This document shows, in pieces, positions 34,053 through 42,471 of a stretch of 64,000 bases of DNA. Made by a program: the position numbers and the translations under genes. Below the pieces are notes generated by a model. The model saw only the letters and a list, made by a program, of their open reading frames with translations, was not told where the DNA came from and ran no database searches. The stretch is from UBA3941 sp002385665 (GTDB lineage Bacteria; Bacillota; Clostridia; Caldicoprobacterales; UBA3941): NCBI GenBank assembly GCA_050949255.1, contig JBMNFJ010000016.1, positions 434,001-498,000 on the forward strand. Reading direction: 5' to 3'. Position 1 is the stretch's first letter. Each line of letters opens with the position of its first letter.

Positions 34053-34730
34053 TTATCTATTAGTATCGGTAGCAATGATATTCTTTTCTGCAAAGTACCT
34101 AGGTACGGTGTAAATGGCCAGGTATAAGACCATGGCCAGAAGCATAGCCCATATGCCGTCCCTGATGGAATGCTGTTTTATAAACACTGTGGATAGGCAA
34201 ATAAGTACTGCACTTATTAAGGACAACCAATGCCAAATCTTGGATTGCTTTTTAAACTCCTCACAGTTTATTAAAGCAACATGAACTCCAATCGAGTTTA
34301 GCACATGGATGCTGGGAGCTACGTTGGTATTGGTATCTGTTTCGTATATATGCTTTATCATCCTGGAAAATATATCATTTGATGTAATGTTAGGTCTTAG
34401 GTTCTGGGCATTAGGAAATAACATATACAAGACATAACATATACACATCCCACCAAATATAAACCAACAGAGTCTAAAATAATCCTTTCTTGAAACCAGA
34501 CCCAAGTATAAGAAACCTATTGCCATATAAGCAAACCAAAAAAGATAAGGCAAAACGAATACTCCAATGAATGGTATATAGCTATCTATAACGGAATACA
34601 TGAAATATTTAGGGCGTATAACTCGTTCGAGATAATAGAACCAGATTTGACATATCCCATATAGGGACAATAAGGAAAAATGCCAATACCTATTCCAGAT
34701 ATCGTTTACTGTTTTACTATTTAGCCTCAT
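34053..34730 (-). CDS. PAP2-superfamily membrane phosphatase
   Basis: About 225 residues with about six membrane helices. The phosphatase motifs are visible: APSIHVLNSIGVHVAL (PSxH) and STVFIKQHSIRDGIW (SxxxxxHxxxD). The first motif (K-x6-R-P) is not clear; LFPNAQNLRPN may be a degenerate form. It is probably a lipid phosphate phosphatase or phosphotransferase at the membrane. ATG 34730 has GGGGGTT 9 nt upstream; a GTG at 34745 lacks an SD. It is a single gene followed by repeat copy B. Confidence 0.85.
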   Translation of the reverse strand: MRLNSKTVNDIWNRYWHFSLLSLYGICQIWFYYLERVIRPKYFMYSVIDSYIPFIGVFVLPYLFWFAYMAIGFLYLGLVSRKDYFRLCWFIFGGMCICYVLYMLFPNAQNLRPNITSNDIFSRMIKHIYETDTNTNVAPSIHVLNSIGVHVALINCEEFKKQSKIWHWLSLISAVLICLSTVFIKQHSIRDGIWAMLLAMVLYLAIYTVPRYFAEKNIIATDTNR

Positions 34731-35007
34731 CGGTATAACCCCCACCTGTACTTTAAGACATATTTATATAAAAAGCGATAGTGTCAATGCTTGGCACGGC
34801 AATATTATACAGTATATAGTGTTATATAATTCTTAAAAGTGTCTTAAGAAGTCCGTTCATAACATAAATGCCCAATATTTTTCAAACTTTGATATCATAT
34901 ATTAGCCCATAATTGGTCTGTTGATGCATAAATCTTGGTTGTTTATAGAATTCTTCTATGCTAGAATTAATAAGACAAGAAATAAGACCTATGAGGAGGG
35001 GACCAAT
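34731..35007. other. Gap between divergent PAP2 and adk-like genes
   Basis: 277 nt, AT-rich. On the minus strand a TTGACA is followed by a TATATAAA stretch at imperfect spacing near 34760-34785, possibly the PAP2 promoter. The plus-strand open frame from 34921 to 35007 lacks similarity to adenylate kinase and has no good SD, so I treat it as leader. Confidence 0.35.
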
Positions 35008-35667
35008 TTGTATATTGTATTATTAGGACCACCGGGATCCGGTAAAGGAACTCAAGGGCAAATGTTATCAACGAAACTAAACATCCCTCACCTTTCAACT
35101 GGTGATCTATTTAGGGAAATTCTGGATAATCCCAAACATGAACTATATGAATCTTTACAGGTTATAAAAGAAGGAAAACTGGTATCTGATGATGTTGTGA
35201 ATAAGGTGGTTGGGGGAAGTCTTAGAGATCCCAGGTTTGAAGATGGAATAATATTTGACGGTTATCCCCGGACTATCGCACAAGCTCAAGCCTTGGACCA
35301 GGAACTGGAAAGTATAGGCAAAGCAGTGGATGTAGTAATAGACATCCATGTTACTAAAGAAGTACTCCTGGGAAGACTGTTGGGACGCAGAAGTTGCCCA
35401 AATTGCAAGAGAATATTCCATGTAAGCCAAGGGATAAGTGAATGCCCCGATTGCCAAATAACACTTATCCAAAGGCCTGATGATAATGAGGAAACCATTT
35501 TGGAGCGTTTTGATGAATACCAAACCAAGACTGCTCCATTACAAGAATATTATCGCCAAAGCCGAACTAACTACATAGTCATTAAGGTATTCGAATCTTC
35601 CAGGACAGCTGACAGCGTTCAGCAGGAAGTCTGGGATCGGCTTTATGGACTGGGACTAGTAAAATAA
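35008..35667 (+). CDS. Divergent adenylate kinase with zinc-binding lid
   Basis: 219 residues. P-loop LLGPPGSGKGTQ at the N-terminus, HLSTGDLFRE (NMP site), FDGYPRT in place of the common DGFPRT, and a lid GRRSCPNC...ECPDC with four zinc cysteines but only 12 residues between the pairs, shorter than in standard Adk. It ends with QRPDDNEETILERFDEY and TAPLQEYY. It interconverts AMP, ATP and ADP; because it lies outside the ribosomal operon and differs in sequence, it may be a paralog. TTG 35008 has GGAGGGG 6 nt upstream. It overlaps the next gene by 1 nt. Confidence 0.9.
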   Translation: MYIVLLGPPGSGKGTQGQMLSTKLNIPHLSTGDLFREILDNPKHELYESLQVIKEGKLVSDDVVNKVVGGSLRDPRFEDGIIFDGYPRTIAQAQALDQELESIGKAVDVVIDIHVTKEVLLGRLLGRRSCPNCKRIFHVSQGISECPDCQITLIQRPDDNEETILERFDEYQTKTAPLQEYYRQSRTNYIVIKVFESSRTADSVQQEVWDRLYGLGLVK

Positions 35668-36362
35668 TGAGAGTCTTTGCGATCGGTGATTTGCATCTGC
35701 CCGGCGGGCAAGATAAACCCATGGATATCTTCGGGGCCCATTGGGAGGAACATTGGGAAAAGATTAAGGAAAACTGGTTAAAGGCCATTACGCCTCAGGA
35801 TATTGTCCTTATACCCGGGGACATTAGCTGGGCCATGACGCTGGAGGAAGCACTGCCGGATTTGGATGATATAGGAGCTTTGCCCGGCACCAAGATCCTA
35901 ATAAGGGGAAATCATGACTATTGGTGGTCTTCGATTTCCCGTATCAGGGATCAAACCCATAGATCCATCTATCCGTTACAAAATGATAGCTTTAAACCTG
36001 AGGAGTTAACGGGACTGGCTTTTTGTGGTACCAGGGGCTGGCTAATACCTGGAGCCAGAGGGTTCACTGATCATGACCAGAAAATTTTCAACAGAGAGCT
36101 TAATCGGTTAAAACTATCTCTGGATTCAGCTTTGGATGCCGAAGAAATTATTGTATTGCTCCACTATCCTCCTTTCGACGATAAGGGAATGGAAAGTGAG
36201 ATTTGCCACCTTATAAGGCAATACCCCGTAAGGCATGTTGTATACGGACATCTACACGGGGATAGCTTAAGAGGTGTGATTGAGGGAGAATTTAATGGAC
36301 TGACATACCATCTTGTATCTTGCGATTATTTGAATTTTAATCCAAAACTTGTTAGGAAGTAA
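35667..36362 (+). CDS. Calcineurin-like metallophosphoesterase
   Basis: 231 residues. All metal-site motifs are present: IGDLHLPGG, IPGDISWA, RGNHDYWW, LLHYPPF and YGHLHGDS. The protein is cytoplasmic (no signal peptide). Members of this branch are annotated as predicted phosphohydrolases without known substrate. The ATG overlaps the adk-like stop (TAATG), so the two are translationally coupled, suggesting a nucleotide-related role by context only. Confidence 0.92.
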   Translation: MRVFAIGDLHLPGGQDKPMDIFGAHWEEHWEKIKENWLKAITPQDIVLIPGDISWAMTLEEALPDLDDIGALPGTKILIRGNHDYWWSSISRIRDQTHRSIYPLQNDSFKPEELTGLAFCGTRGWLIPGARGFTDHDQKIFNRELNRLKLSLDSALDAEEIIVLLHYPPFDDKGMESEICHLIRQYPVRHVVYGHLHGDSLRGVIEGEFNGLTYHLVSCDYLNFNPKLVRK

Positions 36363-36610
36363 GATGGAAAGTATTAGCAGTACATGTGGTTTAAAGGCAG
36401 AAAATTAAATGACAGGAGCTGGATACCAGGGGTAAATAATGACAAATAGGACAAAAAAATGAAGTCAAATTATGTAGATACGTACGAGGAACGCGGCAGA
36501 TGGCCGCGTTTTTTATCTTTTTGGGACTTATTTCCCATTTTGGGGCTATGAAATATTTTTTTTAATAATTTGGAAGGATTTTTTAAAATGATAGAGAATA
36601 TGTAATTAAA
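36363..36610. other. Gap before the division cluster
   Basis: About 250 nt containing the terminator at 36490-36517 and AT-rich DNA upstream of the mraZ promoter. No gene is seen. Confidence 0.4.
36490..36517 (+). terminator. Terminator between metallophosphoesterase gene and mraZ
   Basis: AACGCGGC (36490-36497) and GCCGCGTT (36503-36510), an 8-bp stem, followed by TTTTTTATCTTTTT. Confidence 0.93.
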
Positions 36611-36643
36611 GTGGTTGAAAGTGGGGATAAGTGGTGCGATAAT
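36611..36643 (+). promoter_or_regulatory. mraZ promoter with three MraZ-type boxes
   Basis: GTGG occurs at 36611, 36621 and 36631, each preceded by AA, with an exact 10-bp period, as expected of MraZ boxes (direct repeats read by the ring-shaped MraZ). They overlap a promoter with -35 TTGAAA (36615-36620), 17-nt spacer and -10 GATAAT (36638-36643). Binding of MraZ would block RNA polymerase, so the cluster is probably autorepressed. Confidence 0.7.
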
Positions 36644-36663
36644 ATAGAAGAGGGGTGAAGGTG

Positions 36664-37095
36664 GTGTTCATTGGCGAATATCAACATACTCTTGATCCAA
36701 AAGGGCGAGTTATTATGCCCTCCAAATTCCGCGATGGTTTGGGCGAGAGTTTTGTTGTGACCAAAGGGCTGGATAACTGCCTGTTTGTTTACCCCCAAGG
36801 TGAATGGGAAGAGCTGGAACGCAAGCTGCGAATTCTGCCATTGACCAGCAAGGATGCCAGGGCCTTTACCAGGTTTTTTTTCTCGGGAGCCACTGAATGT
36901 GAATTGGACAAACAGGGTAGGATCTTGATACCTGCCAATCTTCGCGAGTACGCCGGACTGGATAAGGATCTGATTATAATTGGTGTTGCCAGCAGGATTG
37001 AAATCTGGGGCAAGGAACGTTGGGAAGATTATAACAGTGCCGCCAATTTAGATCATCAATCTATTGTGGAAAAGATGGCAGAATTAGGAATATAG
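36664..37095 (+). CDS. mraZ: Transcriptional regulator MraZ
   Basis: 143 residues with two SpoVT-AbrB-like MraZ repeats: GEYQHTLDPKGRVIMPSKFR at the N-terminus and ATECELDKQGRILIPANLRE in the middle. MraZ binds repeats upstream of the division cluster and represses it. GTG 36664 gives the standard MF-GEYQHT start; upstream in-frame GTGs at 36655 and 36661 are alternatives. First gene of the cluster, 10 nt before rsmH. Confidence 0.95.
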   Translation: MFIGEYQHTLDPKGRVIMPSKFRDGLGESFVVTKGLDNCLFVYPQGEWEELERKLRILPLTSKDARAFTRFFFSGATECELDKQGRILIPANLREYAGLDKDLIIIGVASRIEIWGKERWEDYNSAANLDHQSIVEKMAELGI

Positions 37096-37105
37096 GAGGA
37101 TCCGG

Positions 37106-38032
37106 ATGAAATTTCACCACATTCCCGTATTATTTAATGAAACCATTGAAATGCTTAATTTAAAGCCAGGACAGATAATAGTAGATGCTACTCTGGGTGG
37201 AGGAGGACATGCCGGAGGGATATTGGAAAGGATAGCCCCGGATGGTACTCTCATAGGGATAGACAGAGATCCTAACGCTCTGGCAGCAGCCAGAGCACAC
37301 TTAAAGGAGTATGGGGATTCGTTAATAACTGTCCATGGTAACTTTAATGATCTTGGTACTATTTTAGGTAAGCTGAATATTCCATATATCAATGGCTTGG
37401 TAATGGATTTAGGTGTTTCATCCCACCAGCTGGATGAGAAAAGCCGTGGTTTTTCTTATCAGGACGATGCACCCCTGGATATGAGAATGGATCCGACCCA
37501 GCCTTTCAGTGCCATGAATGTTGTCAACGAATACGAAGAAAAGCAATTGGCAAAGATCATCTTAGAATATGGCGAAGAGAGATGGGCTGCCAGGATAGCC
37601 AAGTTTATAGTAGAGAACCGACCGATACATACTACAGGCGAATTGACTGAGATCATCAAGGCCGCTATCCCTGCAAAAGCAAGGAGACAGGGGCCCCACC
37701 CTTCCAAGAGAACTTTTCAGGCCATTCGGATTGAAGTCAACGGAGAGCTTGAGATTTTGGAAGGCGCCATAGAAACAGCGGTAAATTTCTTAGAATCGGG
37801 CGGTAGATTATGTGTTATTACTTTTCATTCCTTGGAGGACAGGATTGTGAAGAATACTTTTCGAAGGCTTGAGAGACCATGCACCTGTCCGCCGGATTCG
37901 CCGATATGCATATGTGATAAAAAGGCTTCTATAAAGATTCTAACCAGAAAGCCTATTACTCCTTCCAAGTATGAAATAGATGAAAATCCACGCTCGCGGA
38001 GCGCCAAGCTTAGAGCTTGTCAAAAACTATAG
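37106..38032 (+). CDS. rsmH: 16S rRNA (cytosine-1402-N4)-methyltransferase
   Basis: 308 residues. Methylates N4 of C1402 in 16S rRNA. It opens FHHIPVLFNETIEML and has the SAM motif DATLGGGGHAGGIL, GLVMDLGVSSHQLDE, the PSKRTFQAIRIEVN block and ITFHSLEDRIVKNTF. ATG preceded by AGGAGG. Conserved position after mraZ. Confidence 0.97.
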   Translation: MKFHHIPVLFNETIEMLNLKPGQIIVDATLGGGGHAGGILERIAPDGTLIGIDRDPNALAAARAHLKEYGDSLITVHGNFNDLGTILGKLNIPYINGLVMDLGVSSHQLDEKSRGFSYQDDAPLDMRMDPTQPFSAMNVVNEYEEKQLAKIILEYGEERWAARIAKFIVENRPIHTTGELTEIIKAAIPAKARRQGPHPSKRTFQAIRIEVNGELEILEGAIETAVNFLESGGRLCVITFHSLEDRIVKNTFRRLERPCTCPPDSPICICDKKASIKILTRKPITPSKYEIDENPRSRSAKLRACQKL

Positions 38033-38077
38033 CAATAAACGGGTATCTAACATAAACATCGAGGGGGCTGAATAGAA

Positions 38078-38551
38078 TTGTTAGTAGCGGAAAAAGAACA
38101 ATATACAGGGATTTATTACCCCCCTAAGGTAGAGGTAGGGCAACCCATTTCCGTGCCACGTACGCAGGCAGTACCTAAAACAAAGTCAAGGGCCAGGAAG
38201 ATGATATCCCATATAGCCCTAATCATTATCGGGTTTGCTATATGCTCATGCACTGTTGCCAGGTATGCCATAATTGCTCAAAAACAACAGGAGATTATTG
38301 AACTTGGTAAGATACTGGAGAAGCAACAGACTATCCAGGAGTATATGAGACTGGAGTTAGCCTCCCGTGGAAATTTAGAGCAAATAGAGGAGATCGCAAA
38401 GAATAATTTGGAGATGGATTATCCCGATAGGGATCAGATCCTTCTTGTAGAGCTGCCAAAGGATACCGACATGACTGAGGTAGAGACTGCATCGGTGGCA
38501 ACTGTAGAAAAAGAGAGTCTTTGGAGTAAACTGGTAAGCCTTTTGGACTAA
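38078..38551 (+). CDS. ftsL: FtsL-like septum protein
   Basis: 157 residues. A cytoplasmic N-terminus of about 45 residues, one membrane helix (HIALIIIGFAICSCTVARYA, about 47-67) and an extracytoplasmic coiled coil (QKQQEIIELGKILEKQQT). This topology, and the position between rsmH and the penicillin-binding protein gene, is that of FtsL, which holds FtsQ/DivIC and the divisome together. Sequence similarity is weak, as usual for FtsL. Starts at TTG 38078 after GAGGGGGCTG. Confidence 0.85.
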   Translation: MLVAEKEQYTGIYYPPKVEVGQPISVPRTQAVPKTKSRARKMISHIALIIIGFAICSCTVARYAIIAQKQQEIIELGKILEKQQTIQEYMRLELASRGNLEQIEEIAKNNLEMDYPDRDQILLVELPKDTDMTEVETASVATVEKESLWSKLVSLLD

Positions 38552-38673
38552 ATATTGGTCTATAGAGATGTATTTCTGATGATCCGCAGTGTAGCCGTTG
38601 TTGACTAATCGAACTTAATTTTTTCAACCGGTTATTTTATTTTTTATTCGAATTTAGCAGGGTGGTGGTAGCA

Positions 38674-40869
38674 ATGGCTGTCCCCAGTGTTACAAACAGA
38701 AAAAGGTTGCTAACCATGCTGGTATCATTTACATTGATTTTTATCGGACTAATAGGACGCTTGGGTTATATTCAACTTATATGGGGAAAAGAGCTTCAAC
38801 AAAAGGCAGTGGGACAATGGACACGGAACCTGGCGGTATATCCAAAAAGGGGAATGATCAAGGATCGCAACGGGAATATTCTGGCTCAAAGTGGGAGCTC
38901 GGAGACCATTGCCGCCCGCCCCAGTCAAATAAAGGATCCAAAAGGTACTGCTGCTATTTTAGCACCTATTTTAGAGATGGATGAGGATAAGTTATACGAG
39001 AAACTATCGGATACAAAAAGCTCCTTTGTTTGGATAAAAAGACAAGTAACAAGAGAAGTGGCCAATCAGGTTAGGGCGCTAGGCATAAAAGGTATAGATT
39101 TTACCGAAGAACCCAGGCGGTATTACCCCAACCGAGAGTTGGCTGCTCATGTATTAGGGTTTACCATGAAATATGCCGAGGGTGAAGATGGACTAAAGGG
39201 GCAGGACGGCGTAGAACTCTATTATGATAAGTATTTAAAGGGTCTAGCCGGAAAAATTGTTATGGAAACCGATGCCAGGGGCAGGGAGATGCCCGATAAC
39301 GTAGATAGATATATTCCACCTATAGATGGGCTGAACCTGGTATTAACCATTGATCAGGTAATTCAGCATTTTACTGAGAAAGCCGTAAATGATGCCATGG
39401 AGAAGTATGCGGCAAAAAAGGTGTTTGCCATCGTCATGGATCCTAATACCGGTGAGATTTTAGCCATGGCCAACAGACCAACATTCGACCCCAATGATCC
39501 CCCCAGGGAATTGGGGTATGAGGGTATGCAGGAATATGTGAAGAATTTTTTGGCAAAGGATAGTATGGATCCAGGGTCAACTTTTAAGATTATAACCACT
39601 GCCGCAACCTTGGATTCGGGCGTAATGACACAGGAAAAAACCTTCAACTGTCCTGGATTTAGAATAATAGAGGGAAATGAGAGGATCAGATGCCATAAGG
39701 CAGGAGGACATGGTCATCAGACATTTGCAGAGGCGGTAGAAAATTCCTGTAATCCGGCTTTTGTAGACATGGCCTTGGCACTTGGTAAGGATAAATTCTA
39801 CAGATATATTGAGGCCTTTGGTTTTGGTCAAAAGACGGGCATAGACATAAACGGTGAAGCGCAGGGGATTGTAATCCCGAGGGAGGCGGTAAAGAATTTG
39901 GACTTGGCCAGAATCGGATTCGGCCAATCCATATCGGTTACGCCCTTACAGCTGATTGCAGCGAGTGCGGCGGCAATCAATGGTGGGAATTATATGAGGC
40001 CTTATCTTGCTAAGGCCTTGACTGAGACTAAGGTTGATCCTGAAACCGGTGAGGAATATGAACATATAGTCAAGGAATTCCAACCACAAAGATTGCGCCA
40101 GGTGATATCAAATGAGACATCCAAACAAGTGGCTAAAATACTTCAAGGGGTTGTAGAAAACGGGAGTGGTGCCAATGCTTATATACCGGGATATAGGGTA
40201 GGAGGAAAGACTGGAACCGCTCAAAAATATGGAGAAGATGGTAAAATTGTTCAAGGAAGGCATATAGCCTCTTTTATTGGTTTTGCACCTGCCGACAACC
40301 CAAGGGTTATAGTCCTGTTTGCAGTTGATGAGCCCCAGGTAGCCGTTGATTTCGGTAGCGTGGTGGCTGCGCCATATGTACAGATGATATTAAAGGACAC
40401 ATTACCATACCTGGGGGTTGAGCCTGTTTACGATGAAGAGACAGCGGAGCTCAATAGGCAGGTGGAGGTCCCGGATGTTATGGGTATGACTTTTGGTGAG
40501 GCATACGCAATGTTGGATGAAAGAGAACTTAAGTACCTTTCAAACGATTCAGTGGAGGCAGATACGGTAATCAAGGACCAGATGCCAAAACCCGGCGCTA
40601 TGGTCAAAGTAAATACCACTATACTTCTATATGCCCAGGAGCAATCCCCGGAGGATTCTAGTATTGACCAGGAGGTAACTGAGGGTAAGGTTGTCGTACC
40701 GGATCTTAAGGGGAAATCCATTAGGGAAGCTAACAATATTCTAGTTTCCCTTGGCCTGAAATTAAGAATAGAGGGTTCAGGAGTAGCTGTGAGTCAGGAT
40801 CCCCCTGCCCATAGTCAGGTTGAACCGGGTACTGAAATTATGGTTGAATTTACTATGCCGGGCCAGTAA
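38674..40869 (+). CDS. spoVD: Class B penicillin-binding protein with two PASTA domains (SpoVD/FtsI type)
   Basis: About 731 residues. N-terminal membrane helix (about 12-32), dimerisation domain, and a transpeptidase domain with SxxK in DPGSTFKI (about 302), SxN in VENSCNPAF and KTG in GGKTGTAQKYG. Two C-terminal PASTA repeats follow: VPDVMGMTFGEAYAMLDERE and VPDLKGKSIREANNILVSLG. It crosslinks septal or cortex peptidoglycan with FtsW. SpoVD and PBP2B cannot be separated from sequence alone; it is the only such gene in the cluster. ATG 38674 is favoured over GTG 38662 by the GGTGG SD spacing. Confidence 0.93.
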   Translation: MAVPSVTNRKRLLTMLVSFTLIFIGLIGRLGYIQLIWGKELQQKAVGQWTRNLAVYPKRGMIKDRNGNILAQSGSSETIAARPSQIKDPKGTAAILAPILEMDEDKLYEKLSDTKSSFVWIKRQVTREVANQVRALGIKGIDFTEEPRRYYPNRELAAHVLGFTMKYAEGEDGLKGQDGVELYYDKYLKGLAGKIVMETDARGREMPDNVDRYIPPIDGLNLVLTIDQVIQHFTEKAVNDAMEKYAAKKVFAIVMDPNTGEILAMANRPTFDPNDPPRELGYEGMQEYVKNFLAKDSMDPGSTFKIITTAATLDSGVMTQEKTFNCPGFRIIEGNERIRCHKAGGHGHQTFAEAVENSCNPAFVDMALALGKDKFYRYIEAFGFGQKTGIDINGEAQGIVIPREAVKNLDLARIGFGQSISVTPLQLIAASAAAINGGNYMRPYLAKALTETKVDPETGEEYEHIVKEFQPQRLRQVISNETSKQVAKILQGVVENGSGANAYIPGYRVGGKTGTAQKYGEDGKIVQGRHIASFIGFAPADNPRVIVLFAVDEPQVAVDFGSVVAAPYVQMILKDTLPYLGVEPVYDEETAELNRQVEVPDVMGMTFGEAYAMLDERELKYLSNDSVEADTVIKDQMPKPGAMVKVNTTILLYAQEQSPEDSSIDQEVTEGKVVVPDLKGKSIREANNILVSLGLKLRIEGSGVAVSQDPPAHSQVEPGTEIMVEFTMPGQ

Positions 40870-41011
40870 TATATAAAGGGTTTTAACTTTATTGCCAAAA
40901 GGCTATAATAGATATATCGGTTATCAATGAATAATTGATATTGTATTATATATTTAATAAACCCTTATCACCTGACTAAGGGGTAAAAGTAAGATTAGGA
41001 CGGTATCTTGA
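40870..41011 (+). other. Gap before murE
   Basis: 142 nt. TATAAT at about 40905 with a weak -35 (TTTAAC) 16 nt upstream could be a promoter. TATCAAT-N5-ATTGATA at about 40922-40940 is a small palindrome. Confidence 0.35.
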
Positions 41012-42466
41012 ATGAAGCTGATTAAATTGCTTGAAGGCATAGATTATGAAAAAATTGAAGGTACATATAATGTAGATGTTGGGGATATGCATTACGATTC
41101 CAGAAGGGTGACCAATGGTTCTTTGTTTTTCTGTATTAAGGGACTGACGGTGGATGGACACGATTTTGCAGCTCAGGCGATTGACAGAGGAGCGAAGGTG
41201 CTGGTCCTTGAAAGAGATGTAAATGTAGGTGGGAATATAACCAAGGTATTTGTTAAGGATACCAGGGTGGCCATGGCGTATATGGCCAAAAACTATTACC
41301 ATAATCCTACCCGGGACATTACCAGTATAGGTATAACAGGCACGAACGGGAAAACTACTGTAACTCATCTTATAAAATCCATATTGGAAAGAGCGGGGCA
41401 TAAGGTAGGCCTTATAGGTACCATAACCAATATGGTGGGGGACAGAAAGATGCCGTCAGAAAGAACCACCCCCGAATCCCTCGATCTTCAAGCTATCTTG
41501 AGGGATATGGTGGATGATGGTGCCGATAGTATAGTTATGGAGGTCTCGTCCCATTCCCTTTGCCTGGGAAGGGTCGAAGGCATAATGTATGACATTGGGG
41601 TATTTACCAATCTATCCCAGGATCATTTGGATTTTCACGATAACATGGAAGAATACAGGGACGCCAAGGCCAGGCTTTTTGACCAATGCAGAACTGCCAT
41701 TATTAATGTGGATGATGAGGCAGGCAGATGGATAATGGATAAAATTACTACTCAAACCTACACCTATGGCATCTGTAAAGAGGCGGATATATATGCGAGA
41801 GAATTGGAAATCACCGAAAGGGGTGTCACCTTTAGCCTTCATACACCTCATGGAGGTACAGGAATAAATCTAGGTATACCCGGTATTTTTAGCATATATA
41901 ATGCTCTGGCTGCTGCCAGTGTATGCTATAGTCTGGGTATTCCCCTGGATGTTATAGCCCAAGGGCTGGAGGCAGTTAAAGGTGTAGATGGACGCTTTGA
42001 GCTATTGGACACCGGTACCGATTATTCGGTGATACTGGATTATGCCCATACTCCCGATGGTTTGGAAAACATTCTAAGGACTGCCAAAGGATTTGCAAAA
42101 GGAAAGGTAATAACCCTCTTTGGATGCGGCGGTGATAGGGATCAAGCCAAAAGGCCCATTATGGGGGAGATTGCCGGAAAATATTCGGACTATTGCATCA
42201 TAACATCAGACAATCCTCGCAGCGAGGAGCCCATGGACATAATTATGGATATTGTGCCCGGGGTAAGAAAAACAGATTGTCCTTATACTATAATAGAAAA
42301 CCGCAGGGAAGCCATCGAATTCGCTCTGACCCACGCCAAGAAGGATGATGTGGTTTTACTAACCGGAAAGGGACACGAAACATATCAAATACTGAAGGAT
42401 AGGACCATACCCTTCGATGAAAAGAAAATAGTTTTGGAAATACTAGGCAAAAATGAACGGGAGTAG
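41012..42466 (+). CDS. murE: UDP-MurNAc-Ala-Glu:meso-DAP ligase
   Basis: 484 residues. Adds the third peptide residue. ATP site GITGTNGKTTVTH (about 110), TTPESLDLQ, SSHSL and the substrate-selecting motif SDNPRSEEP (about 400). DNPR is the known mark of meso-diaminopimelate-adding MurE, so the cell wall is probably meso-DAP type. Followed by murF after 5 nt. Confidence 0.97.
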   Translation: MKLIKLLEGIDYEKIEGTYNVDVGDMHYDSRRVTNGSLFFCIKGLTVDGHDFAAQAIDRGAKVLVLERDVNVGGNITKVFVKDTRVAMAYMAKNYYHNPTRDITSIGITGTNGKTTVTHLIKSILERAGHKVGLIGTITNMVGDRKMPSERTTPESLDLQAILRDMVDDGADSIVMEVSSHSLCLGRVEGIMYDIGVFTNLSQDHLDFHDNMEEYRDAKARLFDQCRTAIINVDDEAGRWIMDKITTQTYTYGICKEADIYARELEITERGVTFSLHTPHGGTGINLGIPGIFSIYNALAAASVCYSLGIPLDVIAQGLEAVKGVDGRFELLDTGTDYSVILDYAHTPDGLENILRTAKGFAKGKVITLFGCGGDRDQAKRPIMGEIAGKYSDYCIITSDNPRSEEPMDIIMDIVPGVRKTDCPYTIIENRREAIEFALTHAKKDDVVLLTGKGHETYQILKDRTIPFDEKKIVLEILGKNERE

Positions 42467-42471
42467 AATAG

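Noticed and set aside
34921..35007. 29-codon N-terminal extension of the adenylate kinase frame
   Set aside because: Adenylate kinases begin right at the P-loop strand, and a strong SD (GGAGGGG) precedes TTG 35008.
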